DNA from: Ga0077530 sp046293075
GTDB taxonomy: Bacteria; Pseudomonadota; Alphaproteobacteria; Rhizobiales; Hyphomicrobiaceae
Length of the DNA stretch: 64,000 bases
Assembly (NCBI GenBank): GCA_046293075.1
Contig: JBKBPL010000014.1
Coordinates: 1-64,000 of the forward strand
Direction of reading: 5' to 3'
The position numbers and the translations under genes were made by a program. The notes beneath the pieces were generated by a model. That model was not told the origin of the DNA and did not search any database. It saw nothing but the letters and a program-made list of their open reading frames with translations. Below, in pieces: positions 8,226 through 17,525 of this stretch; the first letter of the stretch is position 1, and each line of letters begins with the position of its first letter.

Positions 8226-9485
8226 TCATGCCGCCCACTCGCCCTTGCGGAAGACCGGTACGCGGCGGCCGTCCGCGTGCACACCGTCGATGTCCATCTT
8301 GTCGGAGCCGATCATCCAGTCGATGTGAATGAAGCTCTTGTTGCCGCCCTGCGCCGCAATCTGCTCGGGGCTGAGCTTGGCACCATCGACGAAGCATTTC
8401 GAGTAGCACTGGCCGAGCGCGATGTGACAGGCGGCGTTCTCGTCGAAGAGCGTGTTGAAGAAGAGGAGCCCGCTCTTCGAGATCGGCGAGGAATGCGGCA
8501 CCAAGGCGACCTCGCCGAGGCGGCGCGCGCCCTCATCGGTGTCGAGCACCTTGTTGAGCACCTCCTCGCCCTTCGATGCTTTCGCCTCGACGATGCGGCC
8601 TTCCTCGAAGCGCACGGCGATGTTGTCGATCAGCGTGCCCTGGTAGGAGAGCGGCTTGGTGCTGGCGGCGTGACCGCTGACGCGGCGGGCGTGCGGCGTC
8701 GTAAAGACCTCCTCCGTTGGGATATTGGGATTGCACGTGATGCCGTTCTTGGCCGTCGAGGATCCGCCCTGCCATTCATGGCCATCGGCGAGGCCGACGG
8801 TCAGGTCCGTGCCGGGGCCAGTGAAATGCAGGGCCGCGAAGCGCTGGCCATTCAACCATGCCGTGCGGCCCTGCAGGGCCGCATTGTGCGCGGCCCACGC
8901 CGCAACAGGGTCCGCGCCATCGACGCGGGAGGCGGCGAAGATCGCATCGGCGAGCTTGGCGACCGCCGCGTCCTCCGCCTCGCCCGGGAAGACGATCTTG
9001 GCCCAGGACGGCCCGGGATAGGCAACGATGTTCCAGTTGATGTCGAAGCCGGCAATCTTCTCGAGGGCCGGCTGATAGGCGATTGAGTTCGCCTTGCTCG
9101 CGCGCGCGACCTTGGCTGGGTCCTCGCCCGCCAGCAGCATGGGGTTGTCGCCGACGACGGCGAGCCGCGCCGTGTTCTGGTCGAAAGCCTTTGCAATGCC
9201 TTCATACAGCCAGCCTGCGGCGCGGTCGAAGCTCGCATCGGGCGCGTAGCGGTAGCGCGCAAGCGTGATCTCTTCGTCCGTGAGGAGTGTGGTGACGAGG
9301 CCTGCACCGGCCTTGTAGGCGTACTCGGCAATGCGCCGCACGAGCGGAAGCGCGACAACGGGGGCCGAGAGGAAGAGATCCTGTCCAGACTGGAGCTGTA
9401 GGCCGACCTTGACCGCAACCTCGGCAAGGCGGTCGAGCTTGACGGGATCGATGATGGAGGCGTCGCTTCGGGGGGGCGTGGGCAT
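8226..9485 (-). CDS. Aminopeptidase, M29 family
   Basis: A 419-residue cytosolic metallopeptidase of the thermophilic aminopeptidase T/AmpS type. Family metal ligands are recognisable in order: Glu in NIPTEEVFT, Glu in GEVALVPHSSP, His in the CHIALGQCY segment, and His/Asp in IHIDWMIG. It removes N-terminal residues from peptides using two metal ions. The length is normal for the family. It stands alone, convergent with the TRAP gene and divergent from nothing obvious upstream. Confidence 0.92.
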   Translation of the reverse strand: MPTPPRSDASIIDPVKLDRLAEVAVKVGLQLQSGQDLFLSAPVVALPLVRRIAEYAYKAGAGLVTTLLTDEEITLARYRYAPDASFDRAAGWLYEGIAKAFDQNTARLAVVGDNPMLLAGEDPAKVARASKANSIAYQPALEKIAGFDINWNIVAYPGPSWAKIVFPGEAEDAAVAKLADAIFAASRVDGADPVAAWAAHNAALQGRTAWLNGQRFAALHFTGPGTDLTVGLADGHEWQGGSSTAKNGITCNPNIPTEEVFTTPHARRVSGHAASTKPLSYQGTLIDNIAVRFEEGRIVEAKASKGEEVLNKVLDTDEGARRLGEVALVPHSSPISKSGLLFFNTLFDENAACHIALGQCYSKCFVDGAKLSPEQIAAQGGNKSFIHIDWMIGSDKMDIDGVHADGRRVPVFRKGEWAA

Positions 9486-9698
9486 GCGTCAAAGCCTGAA
9501 TTGCTGGGATGGACACTGTCGCTGACTATAGCCGGCCGCGCCGCCGCTGACGCCGTGGCCCGACTTCAAAATCGCCTGATCCGTAAAATAGGTATTCGGC
9601 AATCGCCCGCGCCCGTCTGCGGCAAACGGCCCAGGTGTCCCTGAGCGCGCTCCAGGAGCATCGCCAGATGCGTCACCGCCCCACGTCTAGCTTTTCGC

Positions 9699-9965
9699 TT
9701 ACTTCTCTTGCTTCCCCGCACTCGGGAACTCGACACCCATGCGCTGGCCGCGGCGCCAAGCCACCTTCGCAGCGTAAGACTTGCCGGAATGCGCATCAAG
9801 CAGCGTGAACTCCTGCGGCAGCCCAACCGTGTTGGGCACTTCAAGCCGTGCGCCCGCACTCGAGAGATCACGGATGACGCAATCCACGACTGAAGCGCCG
9901 CCCGCAAAGACGATCTTGCCGCTCTTGAGAACGCGCTGTCGCCGTGTGATCCGCTTATCATCCAT
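9699..9965 (-). CDS. PilZ domain protein
   Basis: An 88-residue single-domain protein. R-R-Q-R near the N-terminus and D-L-S-S-A-G-A about 30 residues later form the RxxxR...DxSxxG c-di-GMP binding pattern of PilZ. The ATG at 9965 (MDDKRITRRQRV) is chosen because the domain begins there; an upstream in-frame extension is rich in Cys and looks non-conserved. Such stand-alone alphaproteobacterial PilZ proteins are common, with targets usually unknown. Confidence 0.8.
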   Translation of the reverse strand: MDDKRITRRQRVLKSGKIVFAGGASVVDCVIRDLSSAGARLEVPNTVGLPQEFTLLDAHSGKSYAAKVAWRRGQRMGVEFPSAGKQEK

Positions 9966-10132
9966 GGTCTCGATAATACAGCCGAGACGCGGGTCGGTTC
10001 CACGGCGAAGCAGACGGGTGGTAAAGTCCCAGTTGCCGGACGCGACACACTTGCAGCACGCTTGTTTGACATGCGTGCACGCCATCACTAGCGTGCGCTG
10101 ACGAGGCGATGAAGCGCCCGGGAAAGGTCAGC

Positions 10133-10825
10133 ATGACCGATATATCAAGCGCAGATCACGACAATGGCGAAAGGCTGCACTTCATCTACTTCGCCGATCC
10201 CATGTGTTCGTGGTGCTATGGCTTCGCGCCGGTGATCCGCGCGCTTGCGCAGCAGTTCGAGGGACGGCTGCCCGTGCGTCTCGTAATGGGCGGGCTCAGG
10301 GCCGGCAACACCAAGGCCATGACCGAGAAGGATCGCGAGTATATCCGCGGCGCCTGGACACGTGTCGGCGAGGCTTCGGGCCAGCCCTTCGATTTCTCGT
10401 TCTTCGATCGCGAGCACTTCGTTTACGACACCGAGCCCGCCTGCCGGGCGGTCGTGACGATGCGCCGACTGGCTCCGGAGAAAGCGCTTGCCTTCAAGGC
10501 CCGCGTCTCGCGTGCCTTTTATGGCGAGAATCGTGACACGACGGACGTGAAAGTGCTGGCGGCCCTGGCGCCGGAGTTCGACATCGACGCTGAGCGCTTC
10601 GAGCTGGAGATGCTTTCGGCCGACGTGCGCAATGAGACCTTCCGCGATTTCCTCACCAGCCAGCAGGCGGGCGTGCAGGGTTTCCCGCTGCTTGCGGCCG
10701 GCAGCGAGGCAGGCGGCTACGCGCTCGTCACCAACGGCTTCCGGCCACTCGATGGGCTTCCTGAGGCTATCGAGTCCTGGCTCGCCGCGGGTGCGCCCGT
10801 GCGGCCGGCAATGCAAGAGCCATAA
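10133..10825 (+). CDS. DsbA family thioredoxin-fold protein
   Basis: A 230-residue thioredoxin-fold protein with C-S-W-C at residues 25-28 and the DsbA/FrnE-like context FADPMCSWCYGFAP. No signal peptide is seen, which favours a cytosolic oxidoreductase or isomerase over periplasmic DsbA. GGAAAGG precedes the ATG at 10133; an in-frame ATG at 10109 is an alternative. The C-terminal part (GVQGFPLLAAG) carries the cis-proline region. It precedes a peroxidase-related gene by 24 bases, likely one redox unit. Confidence 0.85.
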   Translation: MTDISSADHDNGERLHFIYFADPMCSWCYGFAPVIRALAQQFEGRLPVRLVMGGLRAGNTKAMTEKDREYIRGAWTRVGEASGQPFDFSFFDREHFVYDTEPACRAVVTMRRLAPEKALAFKARVSRAFYGENRDTTDVKVLAALAPEFDIDAERFELEMLSADVRNETFRDFLTSQQAGVQGFPLLAAGSEAGGYALVTNGFRPLDGLPEAIESWLAAGAPVRPAMQEP

Positions 10826-10849
10826 CTCACTGCAGGACGGCACAAGGAC

Positions 10850-11440
10850 ATGGACAAGCATATGCCCGCCGGAAAGGCGCCGCCCGTTAGCCGCTTTCCC
10901 GTGCCGAAGCTCGAGGACATGCCGCCGGACATTCGCGCGCGCATCGAGGCCGTGCAGGAGAAGTCCGGTTTCATACCGAATGTCTTCCTGGTGCTGGCCC
11001 ACCGTCCCGACGAGTTCCGCGCCTTCATGGCCTACCACGACACGCTCATGGACAAGGCAGAGGGGCTCACCAAGGCCGAGCGCGAGATGATCGTCGTTGC
11101 GACGAGCGCGGCAAACCAGTGCCAGTATTGCGTGATCGCGCACGGGGCGATCCTGCGCATCCGCGCGAAGAACCCGCTCGTCGCCGATCAGGTCGCGATC
11201 AACTACCGCAAGGCCGACATCACGCCGCGCCAGCGGGCCATGCTCGATTTCGCCATGAAGGTGGCGCTCGCGGCGCACACAATCGCCGATGACGATTTCG
11301 AGACGCTGAAGAAGCAGGGCTTCAGCGACGACGAGATCTGGGATATCGGTGCCATCGCGGCATTCTTCGCGCTCTCGAACCGCATGGCCAATCTCACCGC
11401 GATGCGGCCGAACGACGAGTTCTACAAGCTCGGGCGATAA
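10850..11440 (+). CDS. Peroxidase-related enzyme, AhpD/CMD family
   Basis: A 196-residue carboxymuconolactone decarboxylase-like protein. The AhpD active-site motif C-Q-Y-C-V-I-A-H is at residues 91-98 (Cys91, Cys94, His98), and L-T-K-A-E-R-E-M-I precedes it, as in the uncharacterised peroxidase-related subfamily. AhpD-type proteins reduce peroxides through the CxxC pair. Its closeness to the DsbA-like gene suggests joint handling of thiol or peroxide stress. Confidence 0.88.
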   Translation: MDKHMPAGKAPPVSRFPVPKLEDMPPDIRARIEAVQEKSGFIPNVFLVLAHRPDEFRAFMAYHDTLMDKAEGLTKAEREMIVVATSAANQCQYCVIAHGAILRIRAKNPLVADQVAINYRKADITPRQRAMLDFAMKVALAAHTIADDDFETLKKQGFSDDEIWDIGAIAAFFALSNRMANLTAMRPNDEFYKLGR

Positions 11441-11634
11441 TGATTGCTCTCCCTTCCTTGCGATTGGAGAGCGGCCCATCGTGATGGGCGGCGGCCGGCA
11501 TCGCCAGGAGCGCTTGTCGGGGCACACATTCCGCCCTTCTCCCGTGAAGGCGGTCCGGGAGACGGGGACACCAGTGCAATTCCTGTAGAGCCCCCAGCAT
11601 CAGTCAGCCGAGATCGGAGCTCCGGCGGCGCGGC

Positions 11635-12627
11635 TTACCAGCGCTCGAAGACGGTCTCGCGCCAATCGGGCTGACTGCGCTGGCGCGGCGGCGGTGGCGG
11701 CGGGGGCGCAGCCAACTGCTGCGGCTCCGGACGCGCGGCAGGCGCCGAACTCGGCCGCACGGCCGCTACGCGCGGTTGCGCGCTGCCATCTCGCTCCAGG
11801 CGCTGGTCATATGCGGCGACCGTCGACTGGCTGTGTTTCGGCTTCATGTGGACGACCCGATAGCCGCGCGCCTTCAGCTCCGCAAGCATCTGGCGGATGC
11901 CGTGTGCCGTCGAAGGTTGGATGTCGTGGAAGAGGATGATGCCCTTCTTCTTCTCCTGCAGGCCACGGAGCACGTTGGCGATCATGCGGGACGGGCTCTT
12001 TGTGCGGAAGTCGTGGGAGTCGACATCGATCGAGATGTTGGCCACGTTGCGGCCCTGCAGGTAGCGCTGGGCGCTTGCCGGATCGCTCAGATAAGGAAAG
12101 CGGAAGAAGGGCGCGGTCGGTCCGCCGAGCACAAGCTGAGCGGCGCTGACGCCAAGCTCGATCTCGGCCTCGATCTGGACGGCGCTGCTGCCTGCGAGAT
12201 TGCGGTGCGACCAGGTATGCGTGCCGATGGAATGGCCGCGCCGCCCGACGTCGCGCAACTGATTGGGAAAGCTGAGCGCCCGCTGCCCGAGAACGAAGAA
12301 CGTCGCCTTCGTGCAGTGCTCATCGAGCGCATCCAGGATCATCGGCGTGAACTTCGGATGCGGACCGTCATCGAAAGTCAGCACGACTTCGCCATCCTGG
12401 AGGAAGTCATGGTCACGATATTGCAGGCGACCGAACCGGGGCCCGCCCGAGGTATCGATTTCGATCGTGCGCGACACGCCAAGCGCATTTGGCCCCGGCT
12501 GGCATTTCGTCGCGCCCGCAGGGCCCTGCTGGGCGGCAAGCGGCAATACCCCAAGTGCGCCGGCCGTGACTGCCGCGACTGCGACGACCGCAACGGCCCA
12601 CCGCGTGACCACCCCCGGCCTCATCAT
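11635..12627 (-). CDS. Polysaccharide deacetylase family protein, secreted or anchored
   Basis: A 330-residue protein with an N-terminal hydrophobic segment (about residues 10-32) and a NodB homology domain. Key motifs are TFDDGP (Asp86-Asp87), H-T-W-S-H (His137, His141) and R-F-P-Y; together these give catalytic base and metal ligands for a carbohydrate esterase family 4 enzyme. It probably deacetylates peptidoglycan or another glycan in the periplasm. The last 60 residues are proline/alanine-rich with eight consecutive prolines, a low-complexity tail. AGGAGAAGC before the ATG pair at 12627/12624 supports this start rather than longer upstream reading. Confidence 0.88.
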   Translation of the reverse strand: MMRPGVVTRWAVAVVAVAAVTAGALGVLPLAAQQGPAGATKCQPGPNALGVSRTIEIDTSGGPRFGRLQYRDHDFLQDGEVVLTFDDGPHPKFTPMILDALDEHCTKATFFVLGQRALSFPNQLRDVGRRGHSIGTHTWSHRNLAGSSAVQIEAEIELGVSAAQLVLGGPTAPFFRFPYLSDPASAQRYLQGRNVANISIDVDSHDFRTKSPSRMIANVLRGLQEKKKGIILFHDIQPSTAHGIRQMLAELKARGYRVVHMKPKHSQSTVAAYDQRLERDGSAQPRVAAVRPSSAPAARPEPQQLAAPPPPPPPRQRSQPDWRETVFERW

Positions 12628-13028
12628 CCTGCTTCTCCTGGTACCGCTCCGCGAACCGGCGCCCACTTGCACCGTTCGTGCCATTTCATGCGCGGTCGCG
12701 TCCCCGCGCGGCGGCGGGCTGCCAAACGCGCCCCACGCGCTTGCACCAGGACTTTGACCACAAGGCGGATGAATATCCAATGACCAGGATGCTGCGGATC
12801 CCGCCTGACTAGGCGGAAACGGTCCGAAACCATGCAGAATCTGGCGGGCGTTGCGCGTGCGCCACGGTATTTCCAGGCCGGTTCACCCTTTCGGGCGCGG
12901 GCCTTTGACCTCGGCGCCGGTCAGGCGGCATATGTGGCAGACTGAGGCGGCCGGTCACCTATTGTCCACATTTTCCGGACTAGTATCCGCCCAATCGAAT
13001 ACAGCTTGACCAGTTGCGAGGCCAAGGG

Positions 13029-13655
13029 ATGCGCACGTGGTTTAATGGTTCATGCCTGACCGCAGCCACTAGGGCATGGGTCGGAGTGGCGCTTGCCGCT
13101 TTAGTGGCCCTCTCACTGGTCAAAGGGCCGGCCGATGCGCGGCCGTCATCCAACAAGCCAGCCGATCCTGCGGTGGTGTTCATGGAGCAGGTTGCGCGGG
13201 ACCTCCTGGCGGGCGCGCGGACCCAGTCGCCGATCCTGCTGTCCAACGCCGTCAAGCGGTACGGCGATGTCAGCTACATCGGCCAGTACTCCCTCGGCAC
13301 CTATCGGGCGAAGCTCTCGCAGGCGGACCGCCCGACCTATCTCAACGGCATGGTGCGTTTCATCGGCCGCTATGCGGCAAGCCAGGTGCCGAAGTACCCG
13401 GTCGTGAAATACGAGATCATGAGCCCGAGCATTCAGGGCGGCTCCGGCATCATGGTCGACAGCCGTGTGACCTTGCGCGACGGCTCGAGCTACGACGTGC
13501 GCTGGCTGCTCGTGAAAGTCGGCAACACCTATCGGGTGCGCGACGCGATGGTCTACGGCTTCTGGGTCACTCCGTTTCTCAAACAGCTCTTCGAGACCTA
13601 TATCGGCGAGCAGGGTGGGGACGTGAAGGCCCTCGTGGTGGTGCTCAATCGCTAG
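13029..13655 (+). CDS. MlaC/Ttg2D family phospholipid-binding periplasmic protein, orphan
   Basis: A 208-residue exported protein whose signal peptide ends near P-A-D-A. The mature part has the MlaC pattern: paired helices (AVKRYGDVSYIGQYSLGTY), R-F-I-G-R-Y, then the beta-sheet part V-R-W-L-L-V-K-V-G-N-T-Y-R-V-R-D. MlaC shuttles phospholipids between outer and inner membrane complexes. No mlaFEDB or mlaA is adjacent, so this is an isolated copy and may serve hopanoid or other lipid traffic. AGGCCAAGGG directly precedes the ATG. Confidence 0.82.
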   Translation: MRTWFNGSCLTAATRAWVGVALAALVALSLVKGPADARPSSNKPADPAVVFMEQVARDLLAGARTQSPILLSNAVKRYGDVSYIGQYSLGTYRAKLSQADRPTYLNGMVRFIGRYAASQVPKYPVVKYEIMSPSIQGGSGIMVDSRVTLRDGSSYDVRWLLVKVGNTYRVRDAMVYGFWVTPFLKQLFETYIGEQGGDVKALVVVLNR

Positions 13656-13662
13656 TGCGGTA

Positions 13663-13715
13663 ATTCCGAAATCCGCCACCACTTTGCGGTAGGTGTCGAA
13701 GGCGGACTTCGGAAT
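13663..13715. repeat. 15-bp near-perfect inverted repeat after the MlaC-like gene
   Basis: ATTCCGAAATCCGCC (13663-13677) pairs with GGCGGACTTCGGAAT (13701-13715) with one mismatch around a 23-base loop. It starts 8 bases after the stop codon. No U-run follows, so it resembles a REP-like unit more than an intrinsic terminator. Confidence 0.55.
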
Positions 13716-13924
13716 CTGGACCCCACTAGAAACATAGGCTTGCTCGTGTCCTTTCGATCGCGAAGTTCGTTCGAGAGCCCGCTGCAGGTGGTGACGAACG
13801 TCGGGATCGGGGCACTAGCGCATCCGGCTTTCAGATGGATGCAGGGCTCCGCTCCCCTCGCGCGGCGCGGGGGCGGGTCGGAGCGGGGGCTGTCAACCAC
13901 ATCGATTGCGCTGCCAATCCGCGT

Positions 13925-14632
13925 CTAGAGCGCGCCGCGCGCGGCCGCGGCCGCATAGCGCGCGAGGTCGGGCTCGATGTCCGTGCCGCGCTTGGCGAGA
14001 AAATCCTCGACGACGCGCCGGCGCGCCTCGGCCGCGGCTCCGGCGAGATGGCCGAGACCGTGCAGCGCGCTCTTGATGCAGACGGTGTTGGGAGAGCCAA
14101 GCGCCGCCACACGGACATCGAGCAGCGTGGCAACACGCGGATCCCTCGGGCCCGCACCGCGCCAGTACCCGAGCGGTGAGGCATCCCAGAGGATGTAGGT
14201 GAACGTGCCGAGCGCCCCCGCCGCATGATGCGGGGTCCCCGGTGCCGCACGCGCGCGCGGCGTCAGGTATTCGGCGTACAGCGTCTTGACGGCGGCAAGC
14301 GCAGCACACTGATCCACAACGGGCACCGTTTCGCCGTTCTGCCGGTGCGCGGGCGAGTTCGCCAGCCGATAGCCGAACGACGACCACCGCATTGAAAAGA
14401 GCGCGGTCAGGCCCATACCCACCTGATCGTCGCTGAAGGCAGCGAGGTCGCTCGCCGACCGCCGCATGGTGTGGGCGAAGAGCGATGCCAGCTCATCCGT
14501 GCGGACTTCGAATTCCGGGCAATGGAAATGCGCAGCACACTCCGCCGTGCGCGCAGCCTTGGGCAGCCGATGGAAATAGTGCTCGAGCAGCGCTTCGTAG
14601 CGATGCCGTGGCGGCTCGGGCAGCCGATTCAT
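13925..14632 (-). CDS. Hypothetical protein, 235 aa
   Basis: Unrecognised soluble protein. The start at 14632 is preferred: GAGGAGG lies just upstream and the residues (MNRLPEPPRHRYEALLEHYFHRLP) look conserved in character, unlike the region further upstream, which overlaps the phasin gene. The middle is rich in aromatic residues (LFSMRWSSFGYRLANSP, FTYILWDASPLGYW), suggesting a globular fold. It lies about 100 bases after the phasin gene on the same strand and may share its transcript, but nothing indicates a PHA role. Confidence 0.65.
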   Translation of the reverse strand: MNRLPEPPRHRYEALLEHYFHRLPKAARTAECAAHFHCPEFEVRTDELASLFAHTMRRSASDLAAFSDDQVGMGLTALFSMRWSSFGYRLANSPAHRQNGETVPVVDQCAALAAVKTLYAEYLTPRARAAPGTPHHAAGALGTFTYILWDASPLGYWRGAGPRDPRVATLLDVRVAALGSPNTVCIKSALHGLGHLAGAAAEARRRVVEDFLAKRGTDIEPDLARYAAAAARGAL

Positions 14633-14733
14633 GCGCGCCTCCTCGATCCGGGTCTGAACCATTGGTCGCGCCGGCGCGGCAACTGGTTCGATCGGATCGG
14701 CGAAGGCGTCAGCCCGGTTGGTGTGGATCTGGC

Positions 14734-15111
14734 TCAGCGCTTGTGGGCCTTGCCCTGCATGGCCTCGGTCATCATCTTGCCGAGCTCCTGCACCTGGGCA
14801 GCATAGGCCTGGATCTGCGCCTGCGCGAAGTGGCTCTGCAGCGTGAACACTTCCTGCACGTCCTTGGCCGCCGCGAGATCGCTCGCCAAAGCAAAGCTCG
14901 CCTCGGCGTTCTCCTTGGCAAAACTGATTGCCCGCTCCTGAACAGCCTGGAAGCCGCTCGTCAGCTCGTTGCCCGGCAGACCTTTGGTCCACATGCCGAT
15001 CGCCTGTGTCATGGCATCCATGAACTGGCCGTAGGTCGCGCGCGCCTGTTCGACATTCTTCTCCGCGAGTTCGCGCATCTGCTGGGGGAACTCGAAGGGC
15101 GTCTGGGCCAT
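14734..15111 (-). CDS. Phasin family protein
   Basis: A 125-residue helical protein of the phasin family: amphipathic helices with a conserved F-P-Q-Q-M-R-E-L-A-E-K-N-V-E-Q-A-R start and A-Q-A-Q-I-Q-A-Y in the last third. Phasins coat PHA granules and control their size. GAGGAGG is placed 6 bases before the ATG. A second phasin at 30769-31098 and a PHA depolymerase at 44943-46157 are in the same window, so the organism very probably stores PHA. Confidence 0.85.
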   Translation of the reverse strand: MAQTPFEFPQQMRELAEKNVEQARATYGQFMDAMTQAIGMWTKGLPGNELTSGFQAVQERAISFAKENAEASFALASDLAAAKDVQEVFTLQSHFAQAQIQAYAAQVQELGKMMTEAMQGKAHKR

Positions 15112-15260
15112 GAATGCCTCCTCTGCACTTGCCGCGGCTGACGGCGCCTGGGCCGAACTTACAGGCGCAATATATCAGGATGACCACAACCGGGTAACCC
15201 TGAAAGCCACGCAGGAGCGGAGTTTGGTCTCATGCCCGGCTCGCCGGATGCCAATGCGGT

Positions 15261-16592
15261 TCAGCTCGTTGGCTGATCGAGCTTTCTTGTAAGATTCTCG
15301 AACTCGCGGCGCAGCTCCTCGTTGCGGAAGATCTGCTCGAATGTCGGCGCCTCGAGCTTCTGGATGGCCTCAAACGTCGTGGCGCTGTCGCGCATGAGAA
15401 TGCGGAGCTGGAAGCTCGCCTCGACCGTCTCATAGGTATTATCGGCAATCCTGAGATCGTGCACCGCGCGGGCCCGCGCACGTGCGATCTGCTCGCGCTG
15501 CTGGAGCAGGTAGCGCCGGTAGCCCTTGGCCGCGTCCTCGGCGAGCCGCTGGCTCTCGCGGTTGGCCTCGAGCGCGCGGCGCTGATCGGGCCGGTTCTCG
15601 GCGCGGAGCAGCTGGTTGGTCTTCGCCCGCGCCTGCTCGACATCCTTCATGATCGCCTCGAGCTTCGGCAGGTACTGCTTGTCGATCTTCTCGATCATCG
15701 CATCCTGTGCGTGCACCAGGATCGCGAAGAGCGCCGCGTGCATGGCGAAGTACTTGCGCGCCGCGCCGATGTTCTCGCCGGTGGCCGCCATGAGCTTGCC
15801 GAGCTGGCCGTCGATCAGCTTCGCCGAGTTGAACACCGCGACGAGGCGGACGATGTCGCCCGAGAGCACGCCGTCGAGCAGCAGGTCGAGTTGGTCGTTG
15901 CCGAGCTCGATGCCGCTCTTGGAGAGCGCCGCGCGGATCTCCTCCTTTGCCGCCGCGATCTGATCGCGGTTGAGGTCGATGCGCGTGCGGGCGTCGGCAA
16001 TATCCCGCTCGAGGCTGTCGACAGTGTCGGCGGTGATACCTGGGATGAGCGCACTCGTCGGCGCCGTGAGCTGCTTCTCGCGCAGCTTGACGATCCGGTC
16101 CTCGATCTCGCGAATGTTCCTGCGCAGGCCCTCGATCTTCTTCTGGCTCTCGACGACGGGCACATCCGTGACGATTCCGAGCGCGGCATCGAGCACATCG
16201 CGGATCTTGCGCTCGCGGTCCTCGCGCGTCTCCGTCCAGAGGGGGCGGACGATGAAGTCGCGGTTCGAAGGCAGCTTGCGCGCCTCGCCGCGGTGGCGCG
16301 CCGCATCGTTGAGAATGGCGTCGATCGCCTTCATGAGGCGCTGCGCCTGCTCGTGCAGCGGATCGCCCTCGCGCGGATCGCGCGTCACGGGCGCCGCCTC
16401 GGCCGTATCGGACGGCTGCGCAGCCTGCGGCGGGGTCTGACCGCGGCCCGGCATTCCTTGCACACGATGGACGTCTGCGCCCTGCTGGCGGATGACGTTC
16501 GCAATGCCGTCCCGCGCCGGCTCTCCCAGTGCGGCGAGCGGCCACCCGCCGGCCGTTGCCGCCACGACGCACCCGATGATGACCCTGCGCAT
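15261..16592 (-). CDS. Periplasmic coiled-coil protein of unknown function
   Basis: A 443-residue protein with a signal peptide (MRRVIIGCVVAATAGGWPLAALG) followed by an almost entirely helical, charged body. Long heptad-like stretches include IREIEDRIVKLREKQL and AARARTRID-type segments between about residues 140 and 230, and a second coil from 300 to 390. There are no membrane segments after the signal peptide. GGAGGT lies 7 bases before the ATG. No family is recognised. The layout recalls periplasmic scaffolding or envelope-spanning coiled coils. Confidence 0.7.
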   Translation of the reverse strand: MRRVIIGCVVAATAGGWPLAALGEPARDGIANVIRQQGADVHRVQGMPGRGQTPPQAAQPSDTAEAAPVTRDPREGDPLHEQAQRLMKAIDAILNDAARHRGEARKLPSNRDFIVRPLWTETREDRERKIRDVLDAALGIVTDVPVVESQKKIEGLRRNIREIEDRIVKLREKQLTAPTSALIPGITADTVDSLERDIADARTRIDLNRDQIAAAKEEIRAALSKSGIELGNDQLDLLLDGVLSGDIVRLVAVFNSAKLIDGQLGKLMAATGENIGAARKYFAMHAALFAILVHAQDAMIEKIDKQYLPKLEAIMKDVEQARAKTNQLLRAENRPDQRRALEANRESQRLAEDAAKGYRRYLLQQREQIARARARAVHDLRIADNTYETVEASFQLRILMRDSATTFEAIQKLEAPTFEQIFRNEELRREFENLTRKLDQPTS

Positions 16593-17150
16593 GGCCGTAC
16601 CTCCGCACTCAAACATAGGGAGCGGATTGGGGCGTTACCATGGTGCGCCCGTGAATATCGTTGACGGGCCGCCGTCCGCTGCGTCTGAAAAGCCGTGCCG
16701 CGGCGCTTCCTTCCGCTGGGCCCGCCTGCGCCGAAATGCAGCGAGGCGGGCCCGGGCGCCCGCCTCGCAACGGACTGGGTGCACGCACCCGTCCGGGCCT
16801 TTCGGCCTCAAACTGTCGCTGAGTTCTCGATACCGACTGCGTGCCGGGAGCACGCCAACTCATCGAGCTCGGGCACCGAGGCCTCCGCCCGTCTCAGGGG
16901 CAGGCCGGCGCCCGGCCCTTGGCCCCGCGCCAACCCACCGATCTCATTGCCGGCGCACGCAAAAGCGCATCCCCCCGCGCCTCCCGCGCTCGCGCTGCCC
17001 CTGCTGCCGGCCCTCTGCGGCGGCGCACGGACACGCGATCCGGCATGACCCCGGAGTATTGCTGGAAAGGCTTAACGAACCTTTAAGCCGCGTGCCGGGG
17101 CACGCCCGGCGGCGCTCCGTCGGGCCCCCGGCCTCGGCTCTCAGACGGCC
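16593..17150. other. 558-bp gene-free region rich in hairpins
   Basis: No coding sequence is supported on either strand. Two strong hairpins lie at 16741-16795. A GGCTTAA/TTAAGCC stem at 17069-17089 contains TTAA-N7-TTAA, the spacing of a CtrA box. The region is upstream of the coiled-coil gene (minus) and downstream of the YdhR-like gene. Confidence 0.5.
16741..16795. repeat. Two tandem strong hairpins
   Basis: GCGAGGCGGGC (16741-16751) pairs perfectly with GCCCGCCTCGC (16758-16768) around 6 bases. Two bases later CGGACTGGGTGC pairs with GCACCCGTCCG (16785-16795), with one bulged base. They lie about 150 bases before the start of the coiled-coil gene on its promoter side, so they could be part of an untranslated leader or a structured RNA. 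Confidence 0.55.
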
Positions 17151-17468
17151 CTACTCCGCCGCTGCGACCTGGATCTCGTCGATCGTGTTGTCGACCACCA
17201 CAGGCGTCTCGTAATAGGTGATCTCCGGCTCGGCGCCGTAGCGGTCGGCGATCATCTTCTTCCACTCGGCGGTATAAACGCGGTCCGCCGCGGCGCGGCT
17301 CTCCCACAGATAGACACCACCGCCGATGCCGGTCTCGTTGTAGAGATAGTACTTGCGCACGAGGCCCGCGAGGCCGCGGTACTTGGGCGCCGAGCCCTTG
17401 AAGAGCTCCACGGCGTCCTCGGCTTTCACGGTCGCCGGGAGCTTGAAGCGCACGATTGCGGTAATCAT
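17151..17468 (-). CDS. Monooxygenase-like small protein (YdhR-type ferredoxin-like fold)
   Basis: A 105-residue protein starting MITAIVRFKLP, with A-P-K-Y-R-G-L-A-G-L-V-R-K-Y-Y-L and G-G-V-Y-L-W-E-S-R. This pattern belongs to the dimeric alpha/beta barrel family of putative monooxygenases including YdhR. Function and substrate are unknown. AGGAGGT precedes the ATG at 17468. It follows the GST gene on the same strand by about 57 bases and is probably co-transcribed. Confidence 0.8.
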   Translation of the reverse strand: MITAIVRFKLPATVKAEDAVELFKGSAPKYRGLAGLVRKYYLYNETGIGGGVYLWESRAAADRVYTAEWKKMIADRYGAEPEITYYETPVVVDNTIDEIQVAAAE

Positions 17469-17525
17469 CGCCACCTCCTAACGCTAGACACAAAGCACAT
17501 CCAGGCGCGCTGCCCGCGCACCCAC

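Noticed and set aside
17072..17086. TTAA-N7-TTAA, a CtrA-type site
   Set aside because: Correct spacing, but no gene start is near on either strand and it is part of a small hairpin; a chance match is likely.
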